A stretch of DNA of 64,000 nucleotides, taken from positions 336,492,651 through 336,556,650 of the forward strand of contig NC_092874.1 in the NCBI RefSeq assembly GCF_028372415.1. The letters are read 5' to 3'. The notes beneath the pieces are model-generated. The model saw only the letters and a program-made list of their open reading frames with translations. It was not told the origin of the DNA and ran no database searches. This DNA is from Notamacropus eugenii. Its lineage: Eukaryota; Chordata; Mammalia; Diprotodontia; Macropodidae. This document shows, one piece after another, positions 18,370 to 45,495 of the stretch. Position numbers and translations under genes: made by a program. Position 1 is the stretch's first letter, and each line of letters begins with the position of its first letter.

Positions 18370-18784
18370 TCAACACACTGGAGCTATCTAAAAATGCAGA
18401 TCTCATTCTGTGCTTCCTGGCCAGCATACTGCTGCCAAGAGATGGGAAGTACCTATCAATTTTCTGTAGTCATAATTGGGCAATGCATTGATCAGAGTTC
18501 TGAGGTCTTTCAAAGTTGTTCTCTATTACAGTGTTGTGGCAACTATAGAAATTGGTTCTCACCACTTCATTCTGCATTAGCTCAAATAAGCCTGCTTTCC
18601 CAAATGTGTTCTATTCATAACTTTTATGATATAATATTCAATTACATTAATCTACCAAAATTTGCTCAACCATTCATTGCTTTTTTCATTGCTACAATGC
18701 AAATATTTTTGCATATGAGTCTTATTTAAATCTCTTTGAGGTCTCTGGAGATGCTCAGTTTAGTGACAGAATTTTTTGGGCAGA
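18370..18784 (-). repeat. Old L1 fragment, end of ORF2 and 3' region
   Basis: Text such as CACTTCATTCTGCATTAGCTC, CTCAACCATTCATTGC and ATATTTTTGCATATGAG parallels the ORF2 end of other L1s in the window (compare 41860-41950) at high divergence. Confidence 0.45.
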
Positions 18785-20150
18785 ATTATTGGATTACTTC
18801 CTGACATTTCTCCATTTTCTTACCCTAATAATCTTGGCTTCCAACATTATCATTCCACCAAAACTGCTGTCTCCAAACTTACTATTTCTTAGTTGCTATA
18901 TCCAATGGCCTTTTCTCAATCCTCAGTCTCCTTCATCTTTCTGCAACCTTTCACACTGGTGATCCCTCCTCCCTGATACTCTTCTCTCTAGTTTTTTGAG
19001 ACACCAGTTCCTGGTTCTCTTTCTACCTCTTTGACTATGCCTTCTATGTCTCCTTTGTTGGATCCTCCAGATCATGCTTTCTACACATGTCTCCCTCAGC
19101 GTTCTGTCCCAGGCCCTCTTTTCCCTCTATACTGCTTCACTCAGAGCTTCCATGGATTTAATTACTATCTCTATGCTGATGATTCAGAAATCTACTTATC
19201 CTGCCTCAACCTCTCTGTTGACCTCCAATCTCATCTCCCACTGCCTTTCAGACATCTTGAACTGAATATCCAATAGACATCTTAATTCAACATGTCCAAG
19301 AAAGAATTAATTTTCTTTATCCCTAGCCCCCTAAGTGTAGAGGGGAGCACCATCCTCCCAGTCCCCCAGGCTTACAACCTAGGGGTCATCCTGGATTCCT
19401 TAGTATCTCTCCTTCTCCATATCTAGTCTGTTACCGAGGCATGTCGATTTCACCTTTGCAACATCTTTCCTGTATCTCTCCTGACTTGCTACTAACCTGG
19501 TGCAGGACCTCATCACCTCACACCTGGACCGCTGCAACAGTCCGCTGGTGGGTCTGCCTACCTCAAGCCTTTGCCTCATTCTCTATTTTCAGCTACTAAA
19601 GGGATTTTCTTAAAGCACAGATCCGATCACGTCATCCCCCTTTCCCCCCACTCCCCCCAAAATCCCCAAACTCAAAACTCCAGTGGCATCCTATAGCTTG
19701 CAGGAGCAAATGCAAAATGCTCTGTTTGGCATTCAGAGTCCTCCAGGCTCTATTCTCCTTCGTATTTTTCCAGTTTTCTTAAATCCTATTTCCCAACGTA
19801 TACTGTTCGATCCAGTGACACTCGCCTCCTTGCTGTTCCAATCTATCGGCTCCCATGCCTTCTTCCTCTTCCCCGGGGACCTCCCTGGCTCCCTTTAAAT
19901 TCCAATTAAACCCCACTTTCTAGAGAAAGGCTTCCACAACTTCTCTTAATGCCGGTGCCTTCCCTGTTATTTCCTATTTATACTGTATATGTTTTGTTTC
20001 GTACGTGTTTGCTTGCACGTTGCCTTCCCCTTAGATTGTAATCTCCTTGAGGGCAGAGATCGTCTTTTGACTATTTCCGTGTCCCCTTCGCTTGGCACAG
20101 CGCTTGTTAAATGCTCGTTGCCTTGACGACTCAGGCCCGCCCCAGACCTG
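18785..20150 (+). repeat. L2 LINE, reverse-transcriptase end and 3' region
   Basis: On the + strand, frames with stops read QRSVPGPLFPLY, then NYYLYADDSEIYLSCLNLS (the YADD catalytic core region), then the L2 C-terminal and 3' text including TCACACCTGGACCGCTGCAA, AGATTGTAATCTCCTTGAGG and CTTGGCACAGCGCTTG. It ends just before the CpG island. Confidence 0.7.
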
Positions 20151-20367
20151 GGTAAAGGCTTGGAGGTAGAGCAGTAATTAGGAATACTTTTCAGTCCCCA
20201 AGACTGACCTCCATAGCAGACTTTCTCTCTACCTGGGACAAAATGATCCGGCCAGGTTCCGGGAATTTCACCACCTGGCCTCGAGGTGATGGATTTTTGA
20301 CCAGAGCTAACTCAGGCGACCCCCTCCCTTTACCCAGAGTCAGAAAGGCGGGGGAAGAGAGCAGTAG

Positions 20368-20505
20368 CCAATCGGCTGTTCCAAGCCCAGGCAGCGGAAC
20401 CGCCCTGCCCAGCTCCCGGAAGAGACCGACCAATCCTCGCGGTCCGATTCCCGGCGGAGGGCGGGGATTGGTTCTTCCTGCGTCCCGTCCCTGGCTCTCC
20501 ATTGG
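20368..20505. promoter_or_regulatory. Cluster of four CCAAT boxes (NF-Y type)
   Basis: CCAAT at 20368 and 20430 on the + strand and ATTGG at 20466 and 20501 (CCAAT on the - strand). Spacing between successive boxes is 62, 36 and 35 bases. Clusters like this are typical NF-Y sites of TATA-less housekeeping promoters. Confidence 0.6.
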
Positions 20506-20559
20506 CCCGGCAAGAAGCAGCTGACGGGAGGTGGCGGCCGAGCGGCTGCGTGGGACAGG

Positions 20560-34481
<13,922 letters not shown>

Positions 34482-34559
34482 GTACTATTATTCACTTGAC
34501 TTCAAGTTTCCTGACATTTTTATAACATTTTTAGAGAGAAGAAGTTTACAGAAGTAATG

Positions 34560-34725
34560 TAGTCTTGTAGAAATGTCACTGGCTTTGGAGATAAAGCACC
34601 TGGGTTTGACAGGCATGTTTCTTTCTATTTCAGGGGCTTGATTTCCCCATTTGTAAGATGAGGGAGTTGGATTAGATAACCACAAAGGCTTCTTCCAGTT
34701 CTGTGTCCTTGATCCTATGATTCAA
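34560..34725 (+). repeat. CORE/MIR-type SINE
   Basis: CACCTGGGTTTGACAGGC, CCATTTGTAAGATGAGGGAG, TTGGATTAGATAACC and CTTGATCCTATGATTC. Confidence 0.6.
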
Positions 34726-35469
34726 AGCATTGACAGATTTTACTTAAAAGCAAATAATAAATTATGAAATTATGTTTATATATTTAGATAAGAGAAAAAA
34801 ATCATGTATTGTCCTTTGTATGAGTGAAAAAATAAAATCAATTTCCATAGATACTACTATAACTTACTTTTTAATTAAGCCTAATTTTACTTAGTCTGAT
34901 GAAATGTACTGCCATAGTTGAAAAAAATTGGAGTGAAAGCAACATTTTCTCACAACAGATAATGAATGGAACTCTTAGGAGTAAGAAACCTGACTTAAAT
35001 AAAGATACTGTCTGCTTCAGGGTCCTTTAGGTTGTCCCAAAGGGACGTATTTAGACCACTTTGGAGGACAGATTTTTATGCACAATAAAGATCATTTGAC
35101 AAATGAATCTTTTCAGGGACTAAAAGATACAGGTGTAGAGGATACATGCTGTTGTTATTAAGATTCTTATTGCAGGGCTGAATATTTTTGTGTGATTTTT
35201 GAAAGTAGAGCCTAATATGGCCTTCTAATGGTTTATCTATTTGTCCCAGATAGAATATGACTCTTGCAGACTGTCAGAGAGGTGAAATAACTTTTCTGTA
35301 GTCACAAAATTAATTCTTTTTTTGAGAGCTGGTTCTTGTTAAGTTAAAATTTAAATGACTCTTTGTGTGCAGTATGCCATTTCTCATGTATACCCACATA
35401 TATACACATATTATATTGAAGTATGTGTAAATTGAACACTTGAAAAAAACATGATTTCAAACCTTTTGT

Positions 35470-35725
35470 AGGAGGCCTTTCCCCAGCTTGTCCACTGCTT
35501 GTGCCTTCTCTTGTGAGATTATCTTCCATTTCCACTGTACGTATCTTATATTTATAATTTTATGTATTTTCTCTTTCCCATTAGAATGTGAACTCTTTGA
35601 GAGCAGAGACCATGTTTTTTGGTCTTTATATCCCTTTCTTTATATCCCTTGCACTTAGCATAGTGCCTGGCCCATATATGGTGTTTAATAAATGCTTATT
35701 GACTGACTAAATGTTTTCTTTAAAA
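35470..35725 (+). repeat. L2 LINE 3' end
   Basis: TTAGAATGTGAACTCTTTGA, GAGCAGAGACCATG and TGCACTTAGCATAGTGCCTG, ending AATAAATGCTTATTGACTGA. Confidence 0.7.
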
Positions 35726-36109
35726 ATTCTCTATAAAATATGCAGTATGTGTATAGTCTGCTTTACTGTAAATTATATAGATGATGTCCCTGAACATATG
35801 GCTAAAGCTTAACTGGACATTTCATACGTATCCTGATGTATGGGAATATTTATCTTCTTTGGGAGACCACAGTCCTTAACAGCTTTGGAAAAATTACCTA
35901 AAGAGCACAGAGAGAAGAAAGGTGTGGGTCTGTTTCTTCCCAAGATTAGTGTAAAGAGCCACAAATTGTAGTGCTTTCATGCAGTCTTTTTAGTTCTCAT
36001 TATTGGTCAAAATTTGATGATTTCTAAGAATTGTATCACGAATCCTGGAAGCCAGATTTTTAGGCCTGATAAGTCTTGAATTATTGGTTTGTCTTGTCAA
36101 GTTAAGAAT

Positions 36110-36440
36110 CTTTTTTGTATGTACCCTCTCACCCTGGAACTTCCTTCAGTGCCTGGGACCTTTTCACTTTATAATATCCTTCTGCCATGATGGCCCCCTA
36201 CTCCCATTGGAGAGTTTTTTATTTTTGTTTTGGGGATGGCCAAACACTGGCCATGCTTCATCCTTCCAAGGATCCTTCTAACTAGATACTTCTTATTCTT
36301 CCACCCCACCTCCCCCCTCTCTTGTGTGTGGTCTTTTCTCATTAGAGTGTAAGTTCTGTAAGGTATGAGGCTTTCTCTTTTTTTGGCTTCTATTTCTATC
36401 TTCTGCTCTTAGCACAGACCTGGCATCTCTACCTTTCTGG
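36110..36440 (+). repeat. L2 LINE 3' end, diverged
   Basis: CACCCTGGAACTTCCTTC, CATTAGAGTGTAAGTTCTGT and GCTCTTAGCACAGACCTGGC in L2 3' order. Confidence 0.5.
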
Positions 36441-36509
36441 GTAGAATCAGGGATACAATATAGTCAGTATCTCTAATCTCACAGAATTATGACTTGATAG
36501 AAATTTAGC

Positions 36510-36695
36510 ATCAGAGGCAGCAAGATACAGCACAAAGTTGCACTGGACTTGTAGGGCCTAGTTGCAACTGGCACATACCCAAGTACTTAACCTCTTTGGG
36601 CTTCAATTTCCCTCTGTATGAAAGGTTATGTCTCAGCTGCCTTCCCTAAAGTGATATATATCTGCTTGGTGGAAAGTGCTCTATGAATATACAGT
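36510..36695 (+). repeat. CORE/MIR-type SINE
   Basis: GAGGCAGCAAGATACAGC, AGTACTTAACCTCTTTGGGC and CTTGGTGGAAAGTGCTCTAT. Confidence 0.55.
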
Positions 36696-37239
36696 AGAAC
36701 TTTAAATTGCTTAGCTTTTTCTTGACTAAATCATTTTTAGAAATAATTTGCACTGCACATTAACCAATGGGCTAATTATGGTGTTATCGAAAGTACTTTA
36801 TTTGACTTGCCTGTCCCTGTCCTCTCCTCCCCATGTCCTCCCCTCCTTAGGATCTGGGCACAGCTCAGCCTTTGTTCTTTGTATCTTTCCTTTGCAAAAA
36901 CATACTGTGATCACTTCCATAATCTCATTTACTTTTATGGACATAATTTATTTAGTCCCTATTCTATTTTATTGGTCGACTTTCTTTCTTCTTGTGGTTA
37001 TATTTTCCCCTTTATGTTTTGGGTTTATCATTATTGCAGGTTAGTGAGATAAAAATATCTTTCTGCTTCTCAGAAGTACTCTGGCTTCCTTAAACCAAAG
37101 CCCTGAGCAGCTTTGAAAAAAAAAAAATCACCTCCTTTAGCAGCTCTTCTTTTATTGTCTCCAAAAGAATGATATTTAACTAATCCTGATTCTGTAGCAT
37201 TCTAATATAGTATTTCTGAAGAACTTTTGTTTTATGAAA

Positions 37240-37990
37240 CAGTAAGCCAACAGGCATTTATTAAACTTTTAATATGTTCCAGGAACACTGCTGGGATATA
37301 ACAAAACCAAAAACCATCCATTTCTTCAAGGGGCATCCATTTTATTGGGGGAGACATATAGGTATATGTACATATATGTGAGATATATAAATAACAAATG
37401 TTCTTATAAGAACATACAAGATACAGACAGAGTTAAGTGCTGAGGGGACTAGGAAAGACCTTCTGAAAAAGGTGCCATTTCCTCTGAGTCTTGAAGGAAG
37501 CCAGGAATTCTGACAGATAGATGTGAGAAGGGAGAGCATCCCAGGCATGAAGAGAGGCCAAGCCACCACAAACATACAGAGACCGAAGATGGCATGTAAG
37601 TGTGCTGGCACCCCAAGAACGTGGAACAAAGACAGGCAGCAGATTGTGAGGAGCTTTGAAAATGAAAGAGAGTATTTCACATTTGATCCTATAGTGCAGC
37701 TGTTTGAGTCAAACTCAAATAGAAATGGAAGACACTGTTATGTAGAGATTCCTTCAGACCACATATTGGCTTAGTTTTTAAAGGTAATATCATATATTTT
37801 ATTTATTTTGTTAAATATTTCCCAATTCCATTTTATTCTGGTTCAGGCTGCATTCAGGAGCGTTGTGGGTCATGGGCTGTGGTCTGGGTGTTTGGCACCT
37901 CTACTACAGGTCATGCTTGGTACAAGGGTGACTAGTGAGGAGGCCATTGCAGTGGTCTAGGTGAGGGATAAAAAAGTCCAGAATGAGCTG
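37240..37990 (-). repeat. L2 LINE, antisense
   Basis: GGCATTTATTAAACTTTTAAT, TTCAAGGGGCATCCATTTTA, GAGTCTTGAAGGAAGCCAGG and GAGGCCATTGCAGTGGTCTA, the antisense L2 order. Confidence 0.6.
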
Positions 37991-38039
37991 GGTCAGCGAC
38001 CATGGCCAAGTCATTTTATTCAGTTCTGCTGGTAATTAT

Positions 38040-38205
38040 CAATTGTAAGTATACCAGGTGCTAGGGATATAAGGACAAAAATTAAACTTTTCCTGCCCTT
38101 GTAGGCTAATCCGTAAGTATAGGGACAGAGGAAAAGGAGTACTGTGAGCCAGTCTTTAATAAATCTGCCCCTTAATAAAGGAGGGAGAGTGACCTGGGGG
38201 GCTGG
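38040..38205 (-). repeat. L2 LINE 3' end fragment, antisense
   Basis: ACCAGGTGCTAGGGATATAA and TTTCCTGCCCTTGTAGGCT. Confidence 0.4.
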
Positions 38206-38522
38206 ACATAACTACTAGGATTTGGGTTTGGCATTTAAAACTCTTTACAACCCGGCCCTCTTCTGCCTCTCCAGTCTTCTTATTCCTTCAGTGACACTTG
38301 TGTCCTAAGAAGCTCAGAAATGTAATAGATGTTTTTCAGCAAACCTCTACATCTTTTTTTCTGGTATAAAAGCTTGTTTTTCAGGAACATTTCTAAGGAT
38401 TTCTCAATTTTATATTGTCCCTTGACTTACTTGTGCTTCAGGTAATCGTATTAATACTTGTACTAGGAAAGATATTATATTGCATTAAAAAAAAAAGTGA
38501 ATCTCATACAGACAGAACCATT

Positions 38523-38945
38523 TTCTTTTTTTAAAAATTTAATTAATTTGTTTTCAGTTTTCAACAATCACTTCCATAAGTCTTAAATATTCTGCCCCTC
38601 CCTTTCTCCTCCCTCCCCGAGATGGCACGCAATCTTATATGAGTTCTACACATACATTCTTATTATACACATTTTCACATTGGTCATGTTGCATAGAAGA
38701 ATTAAAGCGAATGAGAGAAAAGATGAGAAAAAACCAAAACAAAACATAACACAAGAAAAAAGAGTCTGCTTCATTCTGCATTCTGATTCCATAGTTCTTT
38801 CTCTGGATGTGGATGGCATTTTGCCTCAAGAGATTTTGGGAATGTTTTAGGTCCTTGCATTGCTTTGAAGGGCTTAGTTCATCAGAAAGAGTCCTTGCAC
38901 ACTGTGGCTGTTATTGTGTATAATGTTCTCCTGGTTCTGCAGAGC
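38523..38945 (-). repeat. L1 LINE 3' fragment
   Basis: T-rich left end, GTTTTCAACAATCACTTCCA, CATGTTGCATAGAAGAATTA and GAGTCTGCTTCATTCTGCAT, then TTCTCCTGGTTCTGCAG at the junction with the end of ORF2. Truncated at about 38945. Confidence 0.75.
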
Positions 38946-39824
38946 CGTTTTTAACATACTTATTAGTCCTAATGCTGAGACAATAGATAGCAACAGGATT
39001 AGATAAACAATTTATTGATTCCTTATATAAATACTGAATAGTATTAGAGAGAATCTGAAATCTGCTTGAATAGTGGAGACAAATATTTAGATATAAAGCA
39101 CTCCTACTCAGTGAAGTCCCAAAATAGATAAAAAACATTAGAAATGTAGTAAATGCCGTAATGGGATATTGACATTAGGCTGTTCATTGAAAACAAAACC
39201 ATTATTGTTACTTCATTTATTTAGTAGGAAGTATTTCAGTATATTCATTTTCACAATGAGGGAAGATTTACAAAACAAATGGGAATCTTTTGTAACTCAT
39301 TGGTTTTCTAAAACTAAAATGGCAGTTTTAGAAGCATCTGTGTTACTGAAAGAGCAGAAAACTACTCTCACAAGAGTATTTGTTTCTTATCTTAATGTTT
39401 ATAATGTGACAGTGTGTTTTTATTTGATGCAATATCTTTATGCAATTATTCATTATTATATACAAGTAATAGTAATTAGTACTCTTTACTTACTATTACA
39501 ATACTACTTATTACCAGTTGGCAATACTTATTATATAATGATGCTTTTTTAATCACTGGCAGTAATGGTACTCTTCTTATTATTTATAGCATGATCAAAG
39601 GCTTTAGAGTTGATGCTCAGAGATATGGACTATCTGGGTCTTGGTCATAAACACATTCATTTTGATGATTTTTGGTGCTAGTAAGCAGTTGGACTAAATT
39701 TATTTAGGGCTTGTTTGACCTAAGAAGTGACTCACAGGCCAAGCATATTTGAGAACTATTGCTTTTACAATCAGCGGGAAGATGCTTTATGCAACTGAGG
39801 ATGTAGTTATCCCTCAGCAGGTAG
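38946..39824. other. COMMD10 intron 4, unassigned AT-rich part
   Basis: Short frames only. Nothing recognisable as exon or repeat. Confidence 0.45.
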
Positions 39825-39995
39825 CCCAGTAGAAAGAGCATTGAGTCTGTAATCAGAGGGCCTGTATGGTTCAACTCTCCACTTTGATGCATACTACCTT
39901 GGACAAGTCACTGATCCTCTCTGGGAATCAGTTTCTTCTTCTTTAAATGAGAAGATTGTATTAGATGTCCTTCTAGCTCCAGAGCTATGATCCTA
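39825..39995 (+). repeat. CORE/MIR-type SINE
   Basis: CCCAGTAGAAAGAGCATTGA, TTGGACAAGTCACTGATCC and TAGATGTCCTTCTAGCTCC. Confidence 0.6.
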
Positions 39996-40754
39996 GAGAC
40001 AGTTCATAAAAGTTGCTCAGAATTTTGTATAAAGAGAATCTTATTTTCCATTGACTTTTATTGTAAAATTAGAGGTATATTCCTAAATAGATGAGAATGG
40101 CAGCAGCACTATTTCAGTGACAGAAGCAGATGTTTTACTGCTATTGGTAATTTTTACTGCTCTCTACATACCCCTCACTGCTTCTCCTGTAAAATAGCAG
40201 AGGTAGCATAATAGTCACAGTTAGACAGAGAAGCAGCTTATGCTGTTGTCTGCCTTTTTTTGTCCTTGTTTATCCTGTCCTTGGTGTGTAGACAGCTGTC
40301 ACAGGAGAAGCCCAACATTGGTCACTCTGCCTGCTGGTAGGAGTGGTTAAGGCTTGAATAACAATGCATGAGGTCAGCATGGAGAAAGACTCTTGGTCTT
40401 GAGCATCCTCATAAAATGCCTTTTTTACCTTATGAGCAAGACAAGTAAATAGCCTCTTAGTGTGTTGAGAAGTACTAACATTCAGAACACATGTCACTGC
40501 TTTCCTGATTCTTTTTGTTAGTTGAAGTTATAGTGGTGATAGGAAGGAGTTATCCACTCAAGTCACTGTTCTTTTGGCAGCTTTTAAATCTGACCTTGCT
40601 TTGATCAGAATAAGGTGCTAGTGTTTCAGGGTCAAGACTGATTAAAATGGAACCTGTCATTTTGTAACTTGAAGTTTTCAAGGAATAGGTAAGAAATGAA
40701 TTTCTTATTTCATGAATTGCTATTTTGTAATGCAGTTTATTGAGTTTCCTTATT
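39996..40754. other. COMMD10 intron 4, unassigned
   Basis: No exon or repeat is recognised. A short antisense frame at 40270-40497 is not supported by anything else. Confidence 0.4.
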
Positions 40755-41005
40755 GTTATTGTTTAGTTGGTTCAGTCATGTTTGATTTTGGGTGACTCCA
40801 GGGGCTTTTAGGCAAAGATACAGGAGTGGTTGGCCGTTTTCTTTTCTAGCTTATTTTTTACAGTTGAGGAAAACCGAGGGAAACAGTTAAGTTACTTACC
40901 CTTGGTCAAACAGCTAATGAGTGTCTGAAGCCAGATTTGAACTTAGGTCTTCCTGACTCCAGACCTGGTGTTTTATCTACTGGGCTACCTGGTAAAGCCC
41001 AGTGT
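40755..41005 (-). repeat. Marsupial MIR-related SINE
   Basis: TTGTTATTGTTTAGTTGGTTC, TTTTACAGTTGAGGAAAACC, AGCCAGATTTGAACTTAGGT and CTTCCTGACTCCAGACC, then CTACTGGGCTACCTGG (tRNA-like head, - strand). Confidence 0.65.
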
Positions 41006-41682
41006 CCTTATAATGAGGGATATTTTCTAGGTGAGACAGAGGAAGGAAACCATGGGTAATAGTGTGTGCTCTCCTTGCCCTTCATCATGGCTCTCATCAA
41101 GGTTGTATGTCTAGCATTTTGGGCATATTTATTTTGCAGTTTCTGAGTTCCTTTGGTGTCAGATTCCAATCAATTTAATTTCCTTCTCAATAAAAGGGAG
41201 AGTAGAGAGATGAGGAATGACTTTGGCTTGAAACAGATGGACATTCTCCAGGAAAAGGTAATAAACGTGTCTTAACTGTTGATCCAGAAATCAATTTTTT
41301 TTTATTATTTTTTAATGTTTAACAATCAATGCCATACAATTGAGATTTTATTCCCCCCACACCTACCCCCCACTACCCCCCTCCCTCCCCATGACTGCAT
41401 ACAATTCTGTATAGGTTCTACATATACTTTCCTATTGAGTATATTTTCACTATAGTCATGCTATATAGTCAGACTAAAATAAATGAATGAAAGAAATCAT
41501 ATAACAAATCAAAACATGATACACAAACACATGCACATACACAAACATGATCTGCTACATTTTGTGAATGACTTCCATATTTCTTTCTCTGAGTGTGGAA
41601 GGCATTTTGCCTTAAGAACCACCTTTGGGATTTTTTTTTTTTTCTTTATAAGAAGTTCTTGCGTTATTACAAAATTCCAAGT

Positions 41683-44600
41683 CTACCAGAAAAAACTCTC
41701 GCACACTGTGGTCGTTGCTGTGCACAAAGTTCTCCTGGTTCTGCTCCTTTCACTCAGCATCAGGTCATATAAGTCCTTCCAGGCCTCTCTGAAGTCTTCT
41801 TGTTCATCATTTCTTATGGCACAATAGTACTCCATTACATTCATATACCATAATTTATTCAGCCATTCCCCAATTGATGGACATCCCCTTGACTTCCAGT
41901 TTTTGGCAACTACATAGAGTGCTGCTATAAATATTTTTGTACATGTGGGACCCTTTCCCATTTTTATGATCTCTTGGGGATATAGTCCTAGTAGTGATAT
42001 TACTGGGTCAAAGGGTATGCACATTTTTGTAGCCCTTTGGGCATAGTTCCAAATTGCTCTCCAGAATGGTTGGATGCGCTCGCAGCTCCACCAACAATGA
42101 ATTAGTGTTCCAACTCTCCCACATCCTCTCCAGCATTTATCATTTTCTTGTTCTGTCATGTTTGCCAATCTTATAGGTGTGATGTGGTACCTCAGAGTTG
42201 TTTTGATTTGCATCTCTCTAATCAATAGTGATTTAGAGCATTTTTTCATATGATTATAGATATCTTTAATTTCTTCCTCTGAAAATTGCCTTTGACCATT
42301 TATCAATTGGGGAATGACTTGTATGATTATACATTTGAGTCAGTTCTCTATATATTCTAGAAATGAGGCCTTTATCCCCGAGCTTAGCTGTAAAAATTCT
42401 TTCCCAATTTACTATATCCCTCTGGATTTTGGTTGCATTGGGTTTGGTTGTGCAAAAACTTCTCAGTTTAATGTAATCAAAGTTATCCATTTTGCATTTC
42501 ATAATGCTTTCTATCTCTCCTTTAGTAAAGAATTCTTCCCTTCTCCATAGATCTGATAAATACACTATTCCTTGCTTATCCAGTTTATTCATGGTATCAA
42601 TCTTTATACCTAAATCATGTACCCATTTGGACTTTATTCTTGTGTACGGTGTCAGGTATGGGTCTATGCCTAATTTCCGCCACACTGTTATCCAGTTTTC
42701 CCAGCAATTTTTGTCAAACAATGAGTTCTTATCCCAGAAGCTGGGGTCTTTGGGTTTATCAAACAGAAGGTTGCTATATTCCTTGCCTACTGCATCTTGA
42801 GTGCCAAGTCTATTCCACTTGTCTACCTCTCTGTTTCTTAGCCAATACCAAGTGGTTTTGATAATTGCTGCTTTATAGTACAGTTTGAGGTCTGGTAGCG
42901 CTAGGCCACCTTCCCAAGCATTTCTTTTCATTAGTCCCTTTGATATTCTGGACCTTTTGTTTTTCCAAATGAATTTTGATATTATTTTATCCAGCTCTAG
43001 AAAATAATTGTCTGATAGTTTAATTGGTATGGCACTAAATAAGTATATTAATTTAGGTAGAATTGTCATTTTATTATATTAGCACGGCCTACCCATGAGC
43101 AACTAATGTTGTTCCACTTACTTAAATCTGACTTTATTTGTGCAAAAAGTGTCTTGTAATTGTGTTCATATAATCCCTGGGTTTGTTTTGGCAGGTAGAC
43201 TCCTAAGTATTTTATAGTGTCTACCCTAGCTTTAAATGGGATTTCTCTTTCTATCTCTTGCTGTTGGACTTTGTTGCTAATATATAGGAACGCAGAAGAT
43301 TTGTGTGGGTTTATTTTGTAACCTGCAACTTTGCCAAAGTTGTTTATTAATTCAAGTAATTTTTTACTTGAATCTCTGGGATTCTCTAGGTAAATCATCA
43401 TATCATCTGCAGAGAGTGATAACTTAGTTTATTCTTTGGCTATTCTGATTCCTTGAATATCTTTATCTTGTCTAATTGCTACAGCTAACATTTCTAGTAC
43501 CATATTGAATAATAGTGGTGATAATGGACAACCTTGTTTCACCCCTGATCTTACTGGGAATGCATCTAGCTTATCCCCATTGCATATAATGCTTGCTGAA
43601 GGTTTTAGATAGATACTGCTTATTATTTTATGGAAAGTTCCCTTTATTCCTACGTTCTCCAGTGTTTTTAGTAGGAATGGGTGTTGTATTTTGTCAAAAG
43701 CCTTTTCTGCATCTATTGAGATAATCATTTTTTTTATTTTTTTGTTAGCTTTGTTGTTGATGTGATCGATAATGCTAATAGTTTTCCTAATGTTGAACCA
43801 GCCCTGTAATCCTGGTATGAATCCTACCTGATCATAATGTATTAATCTCGTGATAAGATGCTGTATTCGTTTTGCTAAAATCTTATTTAAAATTTTTGCA
43901 TCTATATTCATTAGGGAAATTGGTCTATAATTTTCTTTCTCTGTTTTGTCTCTTCCTGGTTTGGGTATCAAAACCATATTTGTATCATAGAAAGAATTTG
44001 GGAGGACTCCTTCTTCCCCAATTTTCAAGAATAATGTATGTAGTATTGGAATTAACTGTTCTTTAAATGTTTGATAGAATTCACTTGTGAATCCATCTGG
44101 CCCTGGAGATTTTTTCCTAGGGAGTTCATTGATGGCTTGTTCAATTTCTTTTTCTGAGATGGGGTTGTTTAAGTATTCAATTTCCTCTTCTGTTAATCTG
44201 GGCAATTTGTATTTTTTAAAATATTCATCCATCTCATTTAGATTATCGAATTTGTGGGCATAAAGTTGGGCAAAGTAGTTTCTAATTATTGTTTTAATTT
44301 CCTCCTCATTGGAGGTGAGTTCACCCCTTTCATTTTTAATATTAGTAATTTGATTTTCTTCTTTCTTTTTTTTAATCAGATTGACCAAAGGTTTATCAAT
44401 TTTATTAGTTTTTTCATAAAACCAACTATTGGTTTTATTTATTAATTCAATAGTTTTCTTAATTTCAATTTTATTAATCTCTCCTTTGGTTTTCAGTATT
44501 TCTAATTTGGTATTTACTTGGGGATTTTCAATTTGTTCTTTTTCTAGCTTTTTCAACTGCAAGCCTAAGTCATTGATCTCCTCTTTCTCTATTTTATTTA

Positions 44601-45495
44601 TGTAAGCATTCAGAGATATAAAACTTCCCCTAATAACTGCTTTTGCAGTATCCCATAAGATTTGGTATGTTGTCTCCTTATTATCATTCTCTTGAATGAA
44701 ATTGTTGATTGTTTCTATGATTTCTTCTTTAACCCAACCCTTCTTTAGTATTAGATTATTTAGTTTCCAATTGATTTTTGGTTTCTCTTTCCATGGCCTT
44801 TTATTACATGTAATTTTTAATGCATTATGATCTGAAAAGGATGCATTGATTATCTCTACCTTTCTGCACTGGATTGTGAGATTTTTATGTCCTAGTACAT
44901 GGTCAATTTTTGTAAATGTTCCATGTACCGCTGAGAAAAAGGTATATTCCTTTCTATTCCCATTTAATTTTCTCCACAGATCTATCATATCTACCTTATC
45001 CAGAGTTTTATTTACCTCCTTAACCTCTTTCTTGTTTATTTTGAGGTTAGATTTATCGAGTTCAGAGAGGGGGAGGTTGAGGTCCCCCACTAGTATAGTT
45101 TTGCTATCAATTTCTTCCTTCAACTCCCCCAACCTCTCCTCTAAGAATCTGGATGCTATACCACTTGGAGCATACATGTTTAGTAATGATATTGCTTCAT
45201 TGTCTATGGTGCCTTTTAGCAGGATATAGTTTCCATCCTTATCCCTTTTGATTAGGTCTATTTCTGCTTTTGCTTTGTCTGAGATTAAGATGGCTACTCC
45301 TGCCTTTCTTACATGAGCTAAAGCACAATATATTCTGCTCCATCCTTTGACCTTTATCCTATGTGTATCCCCCCGTTTCAAATGTGTTTCTTGTAAGCAG
45401 CATATTGTTGGATTATGGCTTTTAATCCATTATGCTATCTGTCTCCGTTTTATGGGAGAGTTCATTCCATTCACATTCACAGTTATGATTACAAT
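41683..45495 (-). pseudogene. L1 ORF2 (endonuclease and reverse transcriptase), broken
   Basis: ORF2p nicks target DNA and copies L1 RNA. The N-terminus reads VNVNGMNSPIKRRQIA, then an in-frame TAA (45430-45432). Coding resumes with [18 protein letters not shown]. The endonuclease keeps [24 protein letters not shown] and SDHNALK. The reverse transcriptase keeps [14 protein letters not shown], the [10 protein letters not shown] motif A and [16 protein letters not shown] second stop, TAA at 43429-43431, replaces Glu just before motif C, which reads SADD rather than FADD. A one-base loss in an A run near 43072 and an 11-base deletion near 42292 shift the frame. The C-terminal cysteine motif CWRGCG..HCWWSC (about 42110-42150) is present. 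These lesions rule out function. Confidence 0.9.

Noticed and set aside
39169..39552. 127-codon + strand frame with hydrophobic stretches
   Set aside because: AT-rich intron; Tyr/Leu/Ile-rich residues come from base composition.
44846..45229. 127-codon + strand frame rich in Ser and Leu
   Set aside because: It is the reverse-strand shadow of L1 ORF2 endonuclease coding.
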